Assembly (NCBI RefSeq): GCF_028858725.1
Contig: NC_084767.1
Location: 19,111,895-19,175,894 of the forward strand
Length of the DNA stretch: 64,000 bases
Source: Colius striatus
Taxonomy: Eukaryota > Chordata > Aves > Coliiformes > Coliidae
Direction of reading: 5' to 3'
This document shows positions 21,001 through 49,374 of the stretch, piece after piece. Position 1 is the first letter of the stretch; each line of letters begins with the position of its first letter. The notes under the pieces were generated by a model. That model did not search any database and was not told where the DNA came from. It saw only the letters and a list, made by a program, of their open reading frames with translations. Made by a program: the position numbers and the translations under genes.

Positions 21001-22397
21001 TCAGAATTATGTTTATGCTAGGGTGAGTCAGTCAATCCCTTGTGCTTTCTTCGCAAAATGCTTTCCTCAGCAGAACTCTCACATACCTCCTCATTGCTGG
21101 GAGAAGCAACACTGCCATTGCAGCCCTTGGTCCATCTGCAACCCACTCCCACCATTGCTGGGGCTATGGATCCTGCTGGAGCTTTTTGTTAAAAGGAAAA
21201 CACAAAAAACCGAAAAACTTTTCATGGATTCCTGATCCCTAAGAAAGACTTTTCTCTAGCACACTCACTAAGCACTTGGTGGCCAAACGGTGCCCTGGAA
21301 AACATAATATAGGTCTATAAATACATACCATGGTCATAGTGGCCCTGGCAACGGATATACTAAGATTAAAATTGTATACATTGATCAGAGACTGAAGGCA
21401 CTGCAAATCCTACTGGATATAAAGTAACCATATGCTAAATTTTATTGGTAGCATATTTGGAAACAAAATATCTTTTAACCACAGTCTCAAACTATGAAAC
21501 TGTGATCCAGCCTTGGATTTTATTGTGTAATTAAGAAACAATCAGAATCAGAATATGTTTTGGGCCACTTGGCCTAGCCATGTTTGAACCATGAAGATCT
21601 ACTGTGTTTTACCTGAGAATTCCCACATGGAGAAAGGTTTAATGAGGACTAAATACTTCAGTGTGTGCGTATATAAGGGTTAGATGCGGTGTCTTTATTT
21701 CTGCACCTTCTGTTTAGTGTTGTGGAGCATATCTAGGAAAAACAGCAAATGACAGCTTGCCTCCTTAATGCTGTAAAAGTTAGCAGATGCCTGAAAGATG
21801 AATGACAGATGCTTTCAGTATACCTTTCAGCGAGCTATGAGACATCATCAACAAGGGTTCATTTTTTTTTGGTACTTGATGCTGTTAAAATACAAAAAAA
21901 GATTAAAAGGTGTTTGTCATTTGGGGAGGACTGAGGTAGAATCACTAGTGCGGTTCCGCTGAATTGCTAGGGCACACACGGACAATACCCTAACTGCAAA
22001 AAAGTTATTCAGGAGGTGTTTTGTTTCTTCTCTAAAGAACCCGTGTGTTTCCAGAAATTGTGACTTTCATTTTTTTTCTGTATCTCATATATTTCCTTCA
22101 AGGAATCTAATCAAGTGATTACATCACCGAGGAAAGAAAAAAAAGGGCTTTCTAGTTGCGCTGAACCCCACAAACGCCTTCTTAACGCCTCAAACCCAAA
22201 AGGAACCAACACGCAGACCCGTGCAGCCCCGCGAAGGCCTGACTTGGCGGCGCTTTCCGGCTTTCCTCCCAGCTGCTCCCAGACCAACGCCTGACGGCCA
22301 AGGGCACGGGGCGGGAGCGGCCTGCTGCGGCGGCCCTGGCCACCGCTAACCCCGCCCCTCGCGCTTCCCGCGCCCGCGCAATGACGAGCGGCGGCAG

Positions 22398-22407
22398 TCT
22401 CGCGAGA
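22398..22407. promoter_or_regulatory. TCTCGCGAGA core-promoter palindrome
   Basis: Perfect 10-bp palindrome about 166 bp upstream of the HSPA4 ATG. This motif is known from CpG-island housekeeping promoters as the BANP-binding CGCG element. It was noted only in this one of the window's five islands. Confidence 0.75.
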
Positions 22408-22463
22408 GCTCTCCCCGCTCGCCTCCCCTCAGCGCTCCGCTCGGCCGCGGCCCGACGGGATCT

Positions 22464-22471
22464 TTCGAGAA
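22464..22471 (+). promoter_or_regulatory. Heat-shock-element core (HSF site)
   Basis: TTC-GA-GAA, two inverted nGAAn units with correct 2-bp spacing, followed by a degenerate third unit (gTCCc). Located about 100 bp upstream of the HSPA4 start, where an HSF1 site would be expected for a heat-inducible chaperone gene. Confidence 0.55.
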
Positions 22472-22518
22472 GTCCCCCCGCCCCGAGGAGGCAGCGCCCG
22501 CCGCCGCCGCGCATTTAA

Positions 22519-39701
<17,183 letters not shown>

Positions 39702-39734
39702 ATTTCAGCACTTGTTTATATTACTGCAAACTAC

Positions 39735-39740
39735 AATAAA
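39735..39740 (+). terminator. Proximal poly(A) signal of HSPA4
   Basis: AATAAA 33 nt after the TGA stop, followed by a T/G-containing stretch (AAGTTGTCAACTTTGT). If used it gives a 3' UTR of only about 60 nt. More distal signals are at 40800 and 40989. Confidence 0.7.
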
Positions 39741-40996
39741 GCTTTAAGTTGTCAACTTTGTATATTCTGAATACAAACTGAAGCAAATGATTGCCACAGC
39801 ACTCTTAGGAATTTTTTGCGAGGTTTGGTCGGTACATCGAGTCAGAACGCTCTAGGTAGCTAACTACTCCAATATGCAGTATTTCTTGCCATTCTGATTG
39901 CAATTAGAAGTTTGGGTATTCTCTACTAGATCTACAGAAACAGCCATAAGCTGCTTCTTCAGTTTTAGTGGCCACGATGAATCAATCTCCCTTTGAAGTA
40001 GGGGGACAGCAGCCTCTGAAGTCTGACTGTGCCCACTGCTGTTTGTTCACTTGTGGCTTACAGCAGCATGTTACAAAGTGCCCATTAATACTGGGATTGC
40101 AAGAAGATAATGGAGTAGAAGGGCTGCTCCTGCTGGAGCCTGAAGCAAAGCCTTTCACTTGCTCATCTTAACCTGACCCTTGTTTTAGTGTGAATGCACT
40201 AATCTAGATTTTTTTTTTTCTTAATTTGTGCTTGAACAGTTCCTAGTTAACCAGGCCCAGCTTTACAAACTGTGGCTGTATCAGTACACTTATCCCTTCC
40301 CTGGTGCACTTGCCTCATGGATGACTTGGATTCATTTATCTGATGTATAGAGTAGTGACTGTGCACTCCAGCCCATCAGACTCTGAATGTGCTCTTAGAC
40401 AGGGCCATGTATTCTTGGCAGAGTCCCCAGCTAATTAGACCATGTAAACTTTTTGTTTCTAGTTAAATTAGCTGCTTGTAGAAAGAATGAATATTTGTGA
40501 CACACTGGTCATCACTTCTGACTGGCTCCTTAACTGTTTCTGAAGGGGATATGCCAGCTTCCATGAGGCCTTCATTGGGAAGGGTGGGGGTTTGGTTTTG
40601 TTGTGGTTGTGGGCTTTTTATTTTGGTTGTGTGGGTTAATTTTTTTCCTCCAGGAAAGGATAGACCCGATGAACTTACCATTTTTTTTTCTAAAGCTTTA
40701 TGCAATGATTTGCTTCTCTTACTGTCATTCAATGTGCAAACATTAAGTTGTATGTGTTTAAAAGCCCAAGCTGAAACCCTCCATTCAGCTCTTGAAAGAA
40801 ATAAATGCACTGGATTCTACTGCACCTTCTGCTGTTGATTGCAAGGGAGAGAAAGTGGGTGAGATGTTACGGGCTGTGTCCCATGTTACCAACCATGCGT
40901 GGCAGCAAGGATGTCATGCTTTTCTGACCCGGAAGGGTGAAGTTGTTTTACAGGTGTCAATTCAAACCTACTTGAACGAACTACATGTAATAAAGA
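39741..40996 (+). other. HSPA4 3' UTR and downstream flank
   Basis: No gene. Probably the long-isoform HSPA4 3' UTR up to about 40830, then a short spacer to the RNF14 island. A third AATAAA is at 40989-40994. T-rich and GT-rich stretches occur near 40210 and 40580-40690. Open frames of 67-115 codons have no recognisable domain. Confidence 0.55.
40800..40805 (+). terminator. Distal poly(A) signal of HSPA4
   Basis: AATAAA about 1.1 kb past the stop codon, followed by a pyrimidine-rich, TG-containing stretch. It would give a longer alternative 3' UTR. Use is inferred. Confidence 0.5.
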
Positions 40997-41013
40997 GGGG
41001 GGGGGGGGGGGGG
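40997..41013 (+). repeat. G17 homopolymer run
   Basis: Seventeen consecutive G residues three bases after an AATAAA and immediately before the RNF14 CpG island. Run length in an assembly is unreliable. Able in principle to form a G-quadruplex. Confidence 0.9.
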
Positions 41014-41019
41014 CGCGCA

Positions 41020-41720
41020 GTACCTGCTCAGGTTACGTGTCAGGGAAAGGTATGAGGGGGGTTGGGGGCAGCATGGCGGCGCTGTCAGCGCCTCTCCCCG
41101 GCGGGGGCAGCTTCTGGGGGTGCATGAGACAGGGCCGGGCCGCGGCCCCAGGCCCTAGTCCGGCGCTGCCGTCCCTCCCGGCCGCCAGGGGCGCTGCGGC
41201 GGCGGGGCCGGGCGCCTTGCGTGGACGGGAGCGCGGCGAGGCCGGGGGCGGGCCGGCGCCGCCGCCCGGCAGCCCTTCCCCTCAGCGCCGCTTGCCTCGT
41301 CCCTGCTCCCCACCTCTGCCGTGCCGGGCCGTGCCGTGCCGTGAGGGGCTGGGCTGCGCCCGGCCGTGCCCCGCCTCGCCGTCCCCAGGCCCGCGCTCCT
41401 GCGGCCACGGCTGTCCCACGGCTGAGGTAACCGGTGAGACGGGGCAGGCCGCGCCGGGCAGCGGAGCAGTGGGCCGGGCCGCGCCGCGCCGGGCGGAGGC
41501 ACAGGCCGTACAGCGCCGCAGGGGCGCGGGCGGGGGCCGGCAGCGCCGGGCGTGTGGGCTGCGGGGCACGGCACGGGCGGGCGCTAAAGACCCGGGCGGG
41601 GGGACGGCGGAACGGCGGGTGCTGCTGCCGCTGCTGCCGCCCATCGTCTCGGCGGAGCTGCCGGCGCGCGTCAGGTGGTGTGTTAAGCGAAAAGATGGGA
41701 GTAATCGAGACGGAAATAAC
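41020..41720 (+). promoter_or_regulatory. CpG-island promoter of RNF14
   Basis: The most GC-rich block of the window, with GCC/GTGCC tandem runs near 41320-41345 and a YY1-like AGCATGGCGGC at 41070-41080. RNF14 has non-coding 5' exons in mammals. Possible donors here are GAG|GTAACC (near 41426) and CAG|GTGGTG (near 41674), but the real first exon cannot be chosen from sequence. Opposed long open frames across the island reflect composition. Confidence 0.75.
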
Positions 41721-42851
41721 AATTGCATAGCCGCTTGCGTGGGGGAGCGGAAAACCTGGGGGTCTCTTTAATTCTTTCCGCTGCTCCTCGTACGGTGTTT
41801 TGTTTTCTCTTTCCCCCTGCTGCCCGGGGGAAGGGCTGCCTCTTTGCTGTTCGGCTGCGAAGAGTCTCCCTGAACGGCGCGGGGGGAAGCAGCAGGGTGG
41901 GATTCCGTTGGCTTCAGTGGGGCCCTTGCCAGGCTCCTGAGTTTATCCAGGTAGCGGTGGAGTCGCTGTGATCGCAGCTTATGACGAGCTACTGCTGTTA
42001 GAGCTGAAGAAAATTCATTCGGAATCACTGCGTGTGTCTGCTCAAATGAAATGTTTGTGAGAGCTTATAATGGAAGTGCCGAGAGGACTTTAATCCCCCT
42101 GAGCATTCGTTCGTTTGGCTACAGGCAGCTCAGAAATATCAGTGCCATAACCATACATGCTTCAACGTCAGAACTTGGACGCTTTTGATGCCTTATATGA
42201 TAAAAATTTTATGATCTCCAATCCTCCCAGAGGAATGACCAGAGACTGTGCTTAGGCCCGGCTAATGTGGCTGCCCTCAGTCGGTAACCAGTACCTGCAG
42301 CCTTGCCACTGTGCAGTTGTGAATAAAAACGTAATCCGTTAAATGTCGCTTTATTTCCCCAAATCTAGAATTTAAGGGGAACAGGAGTGCATCTGCAAGA
42401 TGCCTGTGTAGGTTTTGAAGCTTCTTACTGATATTTCCATTAACCTTTATTATAAGTGAGGTTATTTGTTTGGTTTAGAACACTGGATGAGAGATACTAA
42501 TTCCCTTTTTTTGCTTTTTGGTCAGTTTTCCCTTTTAAACATTATGAATGAAAAGTTCATTTGTCACTTTTGCTATTAGTGGATTTCACTACTTTATCCC
42601 ACCCTACAGCTGTCTGTAGCCACTAACAGTTACAGACAGTTTGCTTTTTTGACTTTTCAGTGTCCTGTTAAGGTGATTTTTTTAATAAAGCTGTCACTAT
42701 TTTTTTCAACTCATAAAAAAGCTCAATTATATTTTACATTGTTTTATTTGGGTTTCTAAATTTTACAGTAGCATAAAATAGATGCCCCAAATTCACTATT
42801 TGAATAGGCTGCGTTAACAATTGATGTTGTAGAGTGTTGTTTACTCCACAG
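41721..42851 (+). other. RNF14 5' intron
   Basis: Falls from GC-rich to AT-rich sequence. It ends in the acceptor CTCCACAG at 42851, nine bases before the RNF14 start codon, so at least one upstream non-coding exon must exist. No other feature recognised. Confidence 0.6.
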
Positions 42852-42860
42852 AAGATTTAA

Positions 42861-45800
42861 ATGTCTTCAGAAGACAAAGAAGCTCAGGAGGATGAGCTGC
42901 TGGCTTTGGCTAGCATTTATGATGAAGATGAGTTTAGGAGAGCCAAGACTGCCCAAGGAGGAGAAACTCGAGTTTGCCTGGAGTTGCCCCAAAACTTCAA
43001 AGTTTTTGTGAGTGGTGAGTTGATGTTTTGTGTTATTCCGGAATTGGGTTTTATCAAGCTAATTCTGATATGTGCTTGGGTGGCTGCTGCTCTAGCAACC
43101 TATAGGACCACTGACCAGGGAAAGCCATGGCTGAACCTGTGCTGTCTTCTTGGGATCGTTGAGGTTTATATCTGAGTAGATGGATTTCATCGAATTTCAT
43201 CCTCGTACATACAACCTCTTTCGTGAACTGTAAAATTAGAGATGAGTAATAGCATTTTTCTGGAATAATTAAATTCACTTATTATTTCTTTCCCCCCGAG
43301 GGATGTCTTTCCATGTTCTTGCTTTGTGCAGGATCTGATGTTTCACAGCAGTGGTGTTCACTGATTTAACTTCATGCATACAACCCCATGGAGTTTTACT
43401 GTGCTGAGAAGTTTTGTTATTTAGGGTTTAAAAAAATAAAGTTAGAAATGTATCAAACAAAGAGAGATCTCTGTTCATTAGTTTTCATTTTCTCATTATT
43501 TCTCAAACTGCCTCAATTGTCCTTGATTCAGGCAATCCCACAGAGAGCCTCCAGAGCAACAGGTTCGAGTACACCGTTCGCTTTCTGCCTCCCCTTGTGC
43601 TGAATTTTGAACTCCCACCAGACTACCCATCCACCTCCCCACCGGTGTTTACCCTCAGTGGAAAATGGCTCTCCCAAGCCCAGGTTTGCAAAACCATTTA
43701 AGAGAGTTTTCGTGATCACAGATGGATTTGTAACTAACAGTTCTCTGTGGGATGTTAGTATAGCAGACAAAAGGAAAATTAAGTCATAAATGATTACATT
43801 GCTCGTTCAGTTTGTTCTTTTTTTTTGGTTTCCTACATGTCTTTATTTGGTCATTGTTCTGAGGAGTGAGAGCTTGTATCTATTGAGCTTTATATGCATT
43901 TGATGTGTATATGTAAAAGCTCCAGAATGTGAAATCTAAGTATGCACTAAGGAGGAGAGGAAAACAGTAGCCATTTGTCAGAGTTTAGTGAAGTCTGGAA
44001 TTGTTTGTTCTTTTCTAGCTCAGTGCTCTTTGCAAACACTTGGACAACATATGGGAAGAGAGGAGAGGCTGTGTGGTCTTATTTGCCTGGATGCAGTTCC
44101 TGAAGGAAGAAACACTGAGTTACCTGAATATTTCCTCCCCACATGAGCTAAAACTGTGCCATCAGGGGAATATGCAGAGTAGGACACCTTTGGTCCCTGT
44201 TGACACCGAGGACTGTGGTGGTGCAGAAGGCTCTGCCGCAGCTGAAGAAGAGGTGATGGATGCAAGAGCTGTGCAGGATGTGGATTCCCTGTCGAGTCTG
44301 ATTAGGGAAATCTTGGACTTTGATCAGGCTCAGAGGAGGAAGTGCTTTAACAGAAAGATGTACTTGTGCAATATCTGCTTGTGTAAGAAGTTGGGCAGTG
44401 AATGTATGTACTTCACCGAGTGCAGCCACGTGTACTGCAAAGCATGCCTGAAGGACTACTTTGAGATACAGATAAGGGATGGTCAGGTCCACTGTCTCAA
44501 CTGTCCAGAGCCGAAGTGTTCTTCCGTTGCTACTCCTGGCCAGGTAACAGAAGGGTGGAAGTGGGGACAGTAGAGTTTTACTAACTTACCAGTAGTTGCA
44601 GAAGACTTTCCACGGTGACCATCGTGAATCTACCTGGGGACATTTTTGTCATTCTCTGAGCCACACAGAGGCATCAGAGCTAAAAGTGGATCCCTTGGCC
44701 CTTGTTTTGCCCACTGTAGTAGTACTGGCATTGGTCAGAGGTCTGAATTAATGTCCTGTTGCTTCTGCCACTGCATGCTTTTCATCTGATTAATTATCAT
44801 TAAAATAGCATTTCTATTTTCGTGACCTATTGGAGAGATTCATCCCAGCTGTGGGTACTTTGTCATTGACTTGCTGTATTTTGCTGGAGCTGGCAGGCTC
44901 AGAATCTCCAGTGCATGTAATCCATCTTTGCTCTCTCTGGTTAGGTTAAAGAACTGGTTGGAGAGGAGCTGTTTGCACGTTACGACCGCCTGCTTCTGCA
45001 GTCCAGCTTGGACCTCATGGCAGATGTTGTGTACTGCCCACGCCCGGGCTGCCAGACACCAGTCATGCAAGAGCCAGGTTGCACCATGGGCATCTGTTCC
45101 TGTTGCAACTATGCTTTTTGTACTCTCTGTAAAATGACTTACCATGGGGTCTCTCCATGTAAAGTCACAGCAGGTGAGTCGTCACACTTGAGAAGTGAAT
45201 CAAGAAGCAGTTAAGCGTTGTGTGAAAGGCTGAAAGTCAGAAATTAAGCAGGGAAGCACGTCACCATGTGAGTTTTCTAAAAGATTAGATAGATTCATTT
45301 GGAGTAAGTCTGTTGCTGGCAATGAAAATATATTCCTTTAATGACCCTCCATAGCTCAGGAAGTCCCTGAACTGCCGCTTGCCAAATGATGAGAGGCCAT
45401 ACCAGGGGAAGGATAATTTTATATAGGTCTTTTTTAACTTTTTCCTGTGAATGTACTACTTCCTGGGTCAGAGTTGATGCAGGCATGAGGTAGATGCTTC
45501 TCTGTCTGTTTGGTCTCAAAATCACACGACAAAGTTTCATTAAATGTGTATTCAGAAAAAATACTTCTGTTTTCCAGTTTATGTTACGTTGTAGGTTTGT
45601 TTTAATTCCATTGACTGGTCTCTTTCATTATAAAACAGTGGCAAACCTGTTTTACAAAAAAAGAAAACCACCAACAAAAAGCTGAATTTTGAGGTAGAGA
45701 GGTTTCAATGTTTTCATCTTTTTCTTACATATTTTAATGTTGCACTTGCTTTTAAATTATTGATGTTATTTCCTTTGAGAATACTGTGTGTTATTGTATG

Positions 45801-47960
45801 TAGCTGGATATCTTTACATAATACATGAAAAAGATATTTTGTTTCATTGGTTTGCTTTGTTTTATTTGCCAGAGAAATTAATGGATTTACGAGATGATTA
45901 TTTAAACGCAGATGAGGCAAATAAAAGATTTTTGGAACAACGCTACGGCAAACGAGTGATTCAGAAAGCCCTTGAGGAGCTGGAGAGTAAAGAATGGCTA
46001 GAAAAGAACTCCAAGTCTTGTCCTTGCTGTGGTACTCCTATAGAGGTGAGCATGGAGGGGAAGGGCTGAATGAGCACAGTAACTCCTAATGGAAGCTACC
46101 ATCAGCCGTCAGTACTGTGTCTTGGCTGGAACAGAGATTGATTTGTAGCTTCTGGGTGCACCACGGAAGGTAAATTTCTAGAAAACAGTAAGAGAACTCT
46201 CTATTTCTGTGTCATGTAGAAAAGGAGGCAACATTTCTGGGTCTCAGGGACTTTAGTACACACAACAGCTGCAGTTCAGACTACACTAATAACAAGACCC
46301 AAGTTGACTATGGATCCATCAGAATCCCTTTGTGGTCTGTGAGTTTCAGGCTGCTGCTGATTCAGATTACAGCCAGGAAATAGAAGTAGCTTCGGGGAAG
46401 AAGGTAATTTCCAGTATTATTGGTATTACAGCCAAGTTACAATTCTGTGATTCTAGCTCGTAGTTCTTTTGAAGAGTGAAAACACACCAGTGTTGCAATT
46501 GGGGTATAATGTATTCATTAGCTGATGTTTTTGAGGAACGGTGTCACACAGAGACAGGCTTGAAGATCAACTTTTTTATTACTGCTCTTTGTTTCCTTCC
46601 CGTAGAAACTAGATGGCTGTAACAAGATGACGTGTACTGGCTGCATGCAGTATTTCTGCTGGCTTTGTATGGGTTTTCTGTCGAGGGTGAACCCCTACAG
46701 GCACTTCAGTGATCCAGCCTCCCCGTGCTTTAACAGGTACAGTCTTATTTGCCTTTCTTCTTTACCTTTTTTTTTTACAATCTCTTCCAGATTATTCCTA
46801 CCTTGACATTTATACTCATATAGTTTAAGACAGTTTCTTCTCTCAAATATTTACACTTCCAAGGATTCAACCCTAACAATATCAGGAGTGATTAGGGATA
46901 TGCTTTTGCTTTTTAAGAACTTTTGTTTTAAAGTTCTGGAGAAGCCTTCTCGGCCTATTCTTGATGCTTTTACTTGCTCCTTAACCCCCTTCTTGCCTCT
47001 GACTGAGAGACAGCCTGTAGTGAATTGTTGTCTTGCAGATGCTCAAATATATGAGAGCAACACAATGTTTGGGGTAAAAAAAGCTGTTTATAAAAACTGC
47101 AGACTTGCCATACATCATTGCTATTAGGGATGTATGAAGAGCCAAAGGATGCTGCTGCTGTCTGGACAAGCAAGAGGGCAGGTGGGTCAGAGTAGTGGCA
47201 GCCTCTGAGCTCGTGTGGATTCCACTGGGCTATGTGTCCGTCACTGTGATAAAACACTGTCTGGATACCAAAGTCAAACTACCAACAGTTGATTCATCCC
47301 TCCACCTTCTGCTCTGCTGTAATAGATGTGGCTGACAGGATTTATTTTTCTCTTGTTCTTGGCCCTGCTATTTCAGCATTCTCTCTCCTCTCAACAGCAA
47401 TTTTTTAACCTCCTACCTCATTTTTCTTTCTGTTTATCTTGTGGTGTTTTCTTTTAGTTTAGTCAAGACAGGCAGAAGTTAAGCTAATCATCTGTTATAT
47501 AAAAAGAAAGCCATTTTCTTCCCTTTTGTTCCTCCCTTTGCCTCTATGTTATAGTTGCTTGTCCAGCTCTGTCTTGTCCAGTTAGACTGTCTGGAGTAGG
47601 CAGACTTGGCTGCTGGCTGTGTCCTGCCTGAAGACCAGCTGGAATGGCAGCATGCTAGGTGATTTCTGATAAGGTTTGGATTGCTAACATTTTTCAGGGA
47701 TTTCTCGAGACATCGTGTTTGTGAGGTGCTGTACAACCTTCTCATGTGACATTTGGAGTAGTATTGTAATGGGCTTTGACAATTTCAATATGAGTGGTTT
47801 ATGATACCAACAAAAGTTGTAAACCTTGCTGCTTTTGTGGTTTTGGTTGCCTTTAGATTTATGGGGTTTTCTTCCATTTTTACATCCTTGTGTAAATTAT
47901 TTTCTGTCTTGCAGATTGTTTGAAGCCATGCAAATTGATGGTGAGGTCTGGGAAGCTTAG
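42861..47960 (+). CDS. RNF14: RNF14 (ARA54), RBR-type E3 ubiquitin ligase, complete
   Basis: Seven coding exons: 42861-43014, 43532-43683, 44019-44543, 44945-45173, 45873-46045, 46606-46736, 47915-47960. Phases agree, giving 1410 nt and 469 residues (human 474). The N-terminal RWD domain (about 1-137) starts MSSEDKEAQEDELLALASIY. RING1 starts at C219 (CNIC). The IBR contains CPRPGCQTPVMQEPGC. RING2 is CPCCGTPIEKLDGCNKMTC, with C416 at the position of the catalytic cysteine of RBR ligases (human C417). RNF14 is known as an androgen-receptor co-activator and as a ligase acting on stalled ribosomes. The last exon encodes RLFEAMQIDGEVWEA, aligning to the human C-terminus but ending without its acidic residues. 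The gene is convergent with GNPDA1. Confidence 0.97.
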
Positions 47961-49218
47961 GATGAAGGCTAGTAGTAATCTCCAGCCACAAAGGCTGAAC
48001 AAACCAGAGACAGATGCTTTCCATTTTGGTGTCCAGTTTGTTTGCTTTTCACTTCCATTATATGATAAAAGAATGACTGCCTTGCACTGCGGGATACTCA
48101 CACACCAGAGGCTGTTGCCAAAACCAAAGGAGACCATTTTACTCATCCTGTGGTCAGGATCATCACCGAAGGCCCTAAACGCAATACCTATTGCTAAAGA
48201 CAGATACAACCAGTTACAAGTTGGAAAATAACTGGAAAAATATTTTCTAAGAGGTGTCCCTTTTTCAAAAGCAAACAAAGAAAAGTGCAGCCCCAAATCA
48301 TAGAACTGTTTATGAGTGGCCTTCTGGGAGACTGTCTTTTTGGGGATCTTGGCTCATATCCATTGGGGGGTTTCAGGTGGTTTTATTGTAGCTGTAGGGC
48401 TCTTTCTGGAGCTGTTAAGTGATGCTGCTTGGTCAGGGAAAGTGTTCTGAGACTACAGATTTATTCTGTATTCAGCAACGGAACCTGTTGCTTCTATAGC
48501 TTTTCCTGACCTCTTTCTCTGAAAAGCAGCTCCTTGTTCTATCACTGATACTTTCTATTGATGTTGAAGGTGATTATCCCTAACCCCCTCTTCTTGCTGC
48601 ATGTAACACCTGGGGCTTTGCGTTACTGTATGCTTTGGCAGAAAATGACCAACAGCCATTCCCAGAAATTTCAAGCAGTTTGGTGACTCATCTCAGTGTT
48701 GCAGTTGTATTCACTCACGTTGCCTCTCCTTTTCACAGCCATGAGAGCTAAGGCAATGGACTGAGATGTGTCCAGGGAGAGGATGACAAGGTCAGCCAGC
48801 TATTGAAACACATTTTTATGGATATATAGTTGAGATTAACCTGAATTCTTCAAGAGACTGAAAATTACCTTGTCTTCTCAGATGCTGAAGTAACTTATTT
48901 TTTATTAACTCTTCATATAAGAAATTTGACTAGCTGATGGTTTTGCTTCTGGACTAAATACCTTATCTCCACTGTTTTTCACTTCAAATTGTTTCAGAAA
49001 CCAAATTTGTTTTCCTAAAAATCTCAGTAAGTAATTTTTTGAGCATGAAAGTAATTACTGGAGGGAACCACTGCCTTTTTAGAAGTTTTTCCACTTGCAG
49101 AATGGTCTGAAAATTTGAAATGGAAACTGCATGTGCTGTGTTTAAAACAGCAGGGTCAAGATGGATAGCTCAGGAGCTGGAACACTTCAGAAACACCTCT
49201 CAGTTTTGGCTGTTAGTC

Positions 49219-49224
49219 AATAAA
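49219..49224 (+). terminator. Possible RNF14 poly(A) signal
   Basis: AATAAA about 1.26 kb past the RNF14 stop. A second one occurs at 50859-50864. Neither can be confirmed without transcript data. Confidence 0.4.
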
Positions 49225-49351
49225 TTTATATTTGGATATCTGGCCAAAATAAGTGCTGATTTAGTTCCTTTCACAGAGGAGGAAAGTCCATACTGTCAGA
49301 CTTTGCAGTGATTACAAAGACAAGAAAAGTCAAGAGCAGAACTCTTGGCTT

Positions 49352-49374
49352 GGCTTAGGCTATAGGCCTAAGCC
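49352..49374. repeat. Short inverted repeat (hairpin)
   Basis: GGCTTAGG and CCTAAGCC arms (49352-49359 and 49367-49374) separated by 7 bp. Located in the presumed RNF14 3' UTR/flank. Small; function unknown. Confidence 0.7.

Larger units (their letters stand above)
8641..22180. other. Intergenic region between divergent ZCCHC10 and HSPA4
   Basis: About 13.5 kb without a recognisable gene. Open frames of 60-159 codons occur on both strands (longest 20790-20311 minus), but none shows a known domain, plausible splice structure or codon pattern. Two patches look denser in regulatory-type motifs (11150-11380 and 14730-15010) and are listed separately. A consensus AP-1 site TGAGTCA lies at 9205-9211. 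No complete transposable element was recognised, though old decayed ones could be missed by eye. Confidence 0.6.

Noticed and set aside
41037-41771. 244-codon plus-strand frame plus antisense frames in the RNF14 island
   Set aside because: GC-driven low-complexity frames open on both strands; no known domain. The ATG at 41072 may be an upstream start in a 5' UTR but no more can be said.
46737-47914. Extended RNF14 frame reading past the exon at 46606-46736
   Set aside because: Gives an unrelated hydrophobic tail; the exon at 47915-47960 restores the RLF-x-A...W-E ending of the family.
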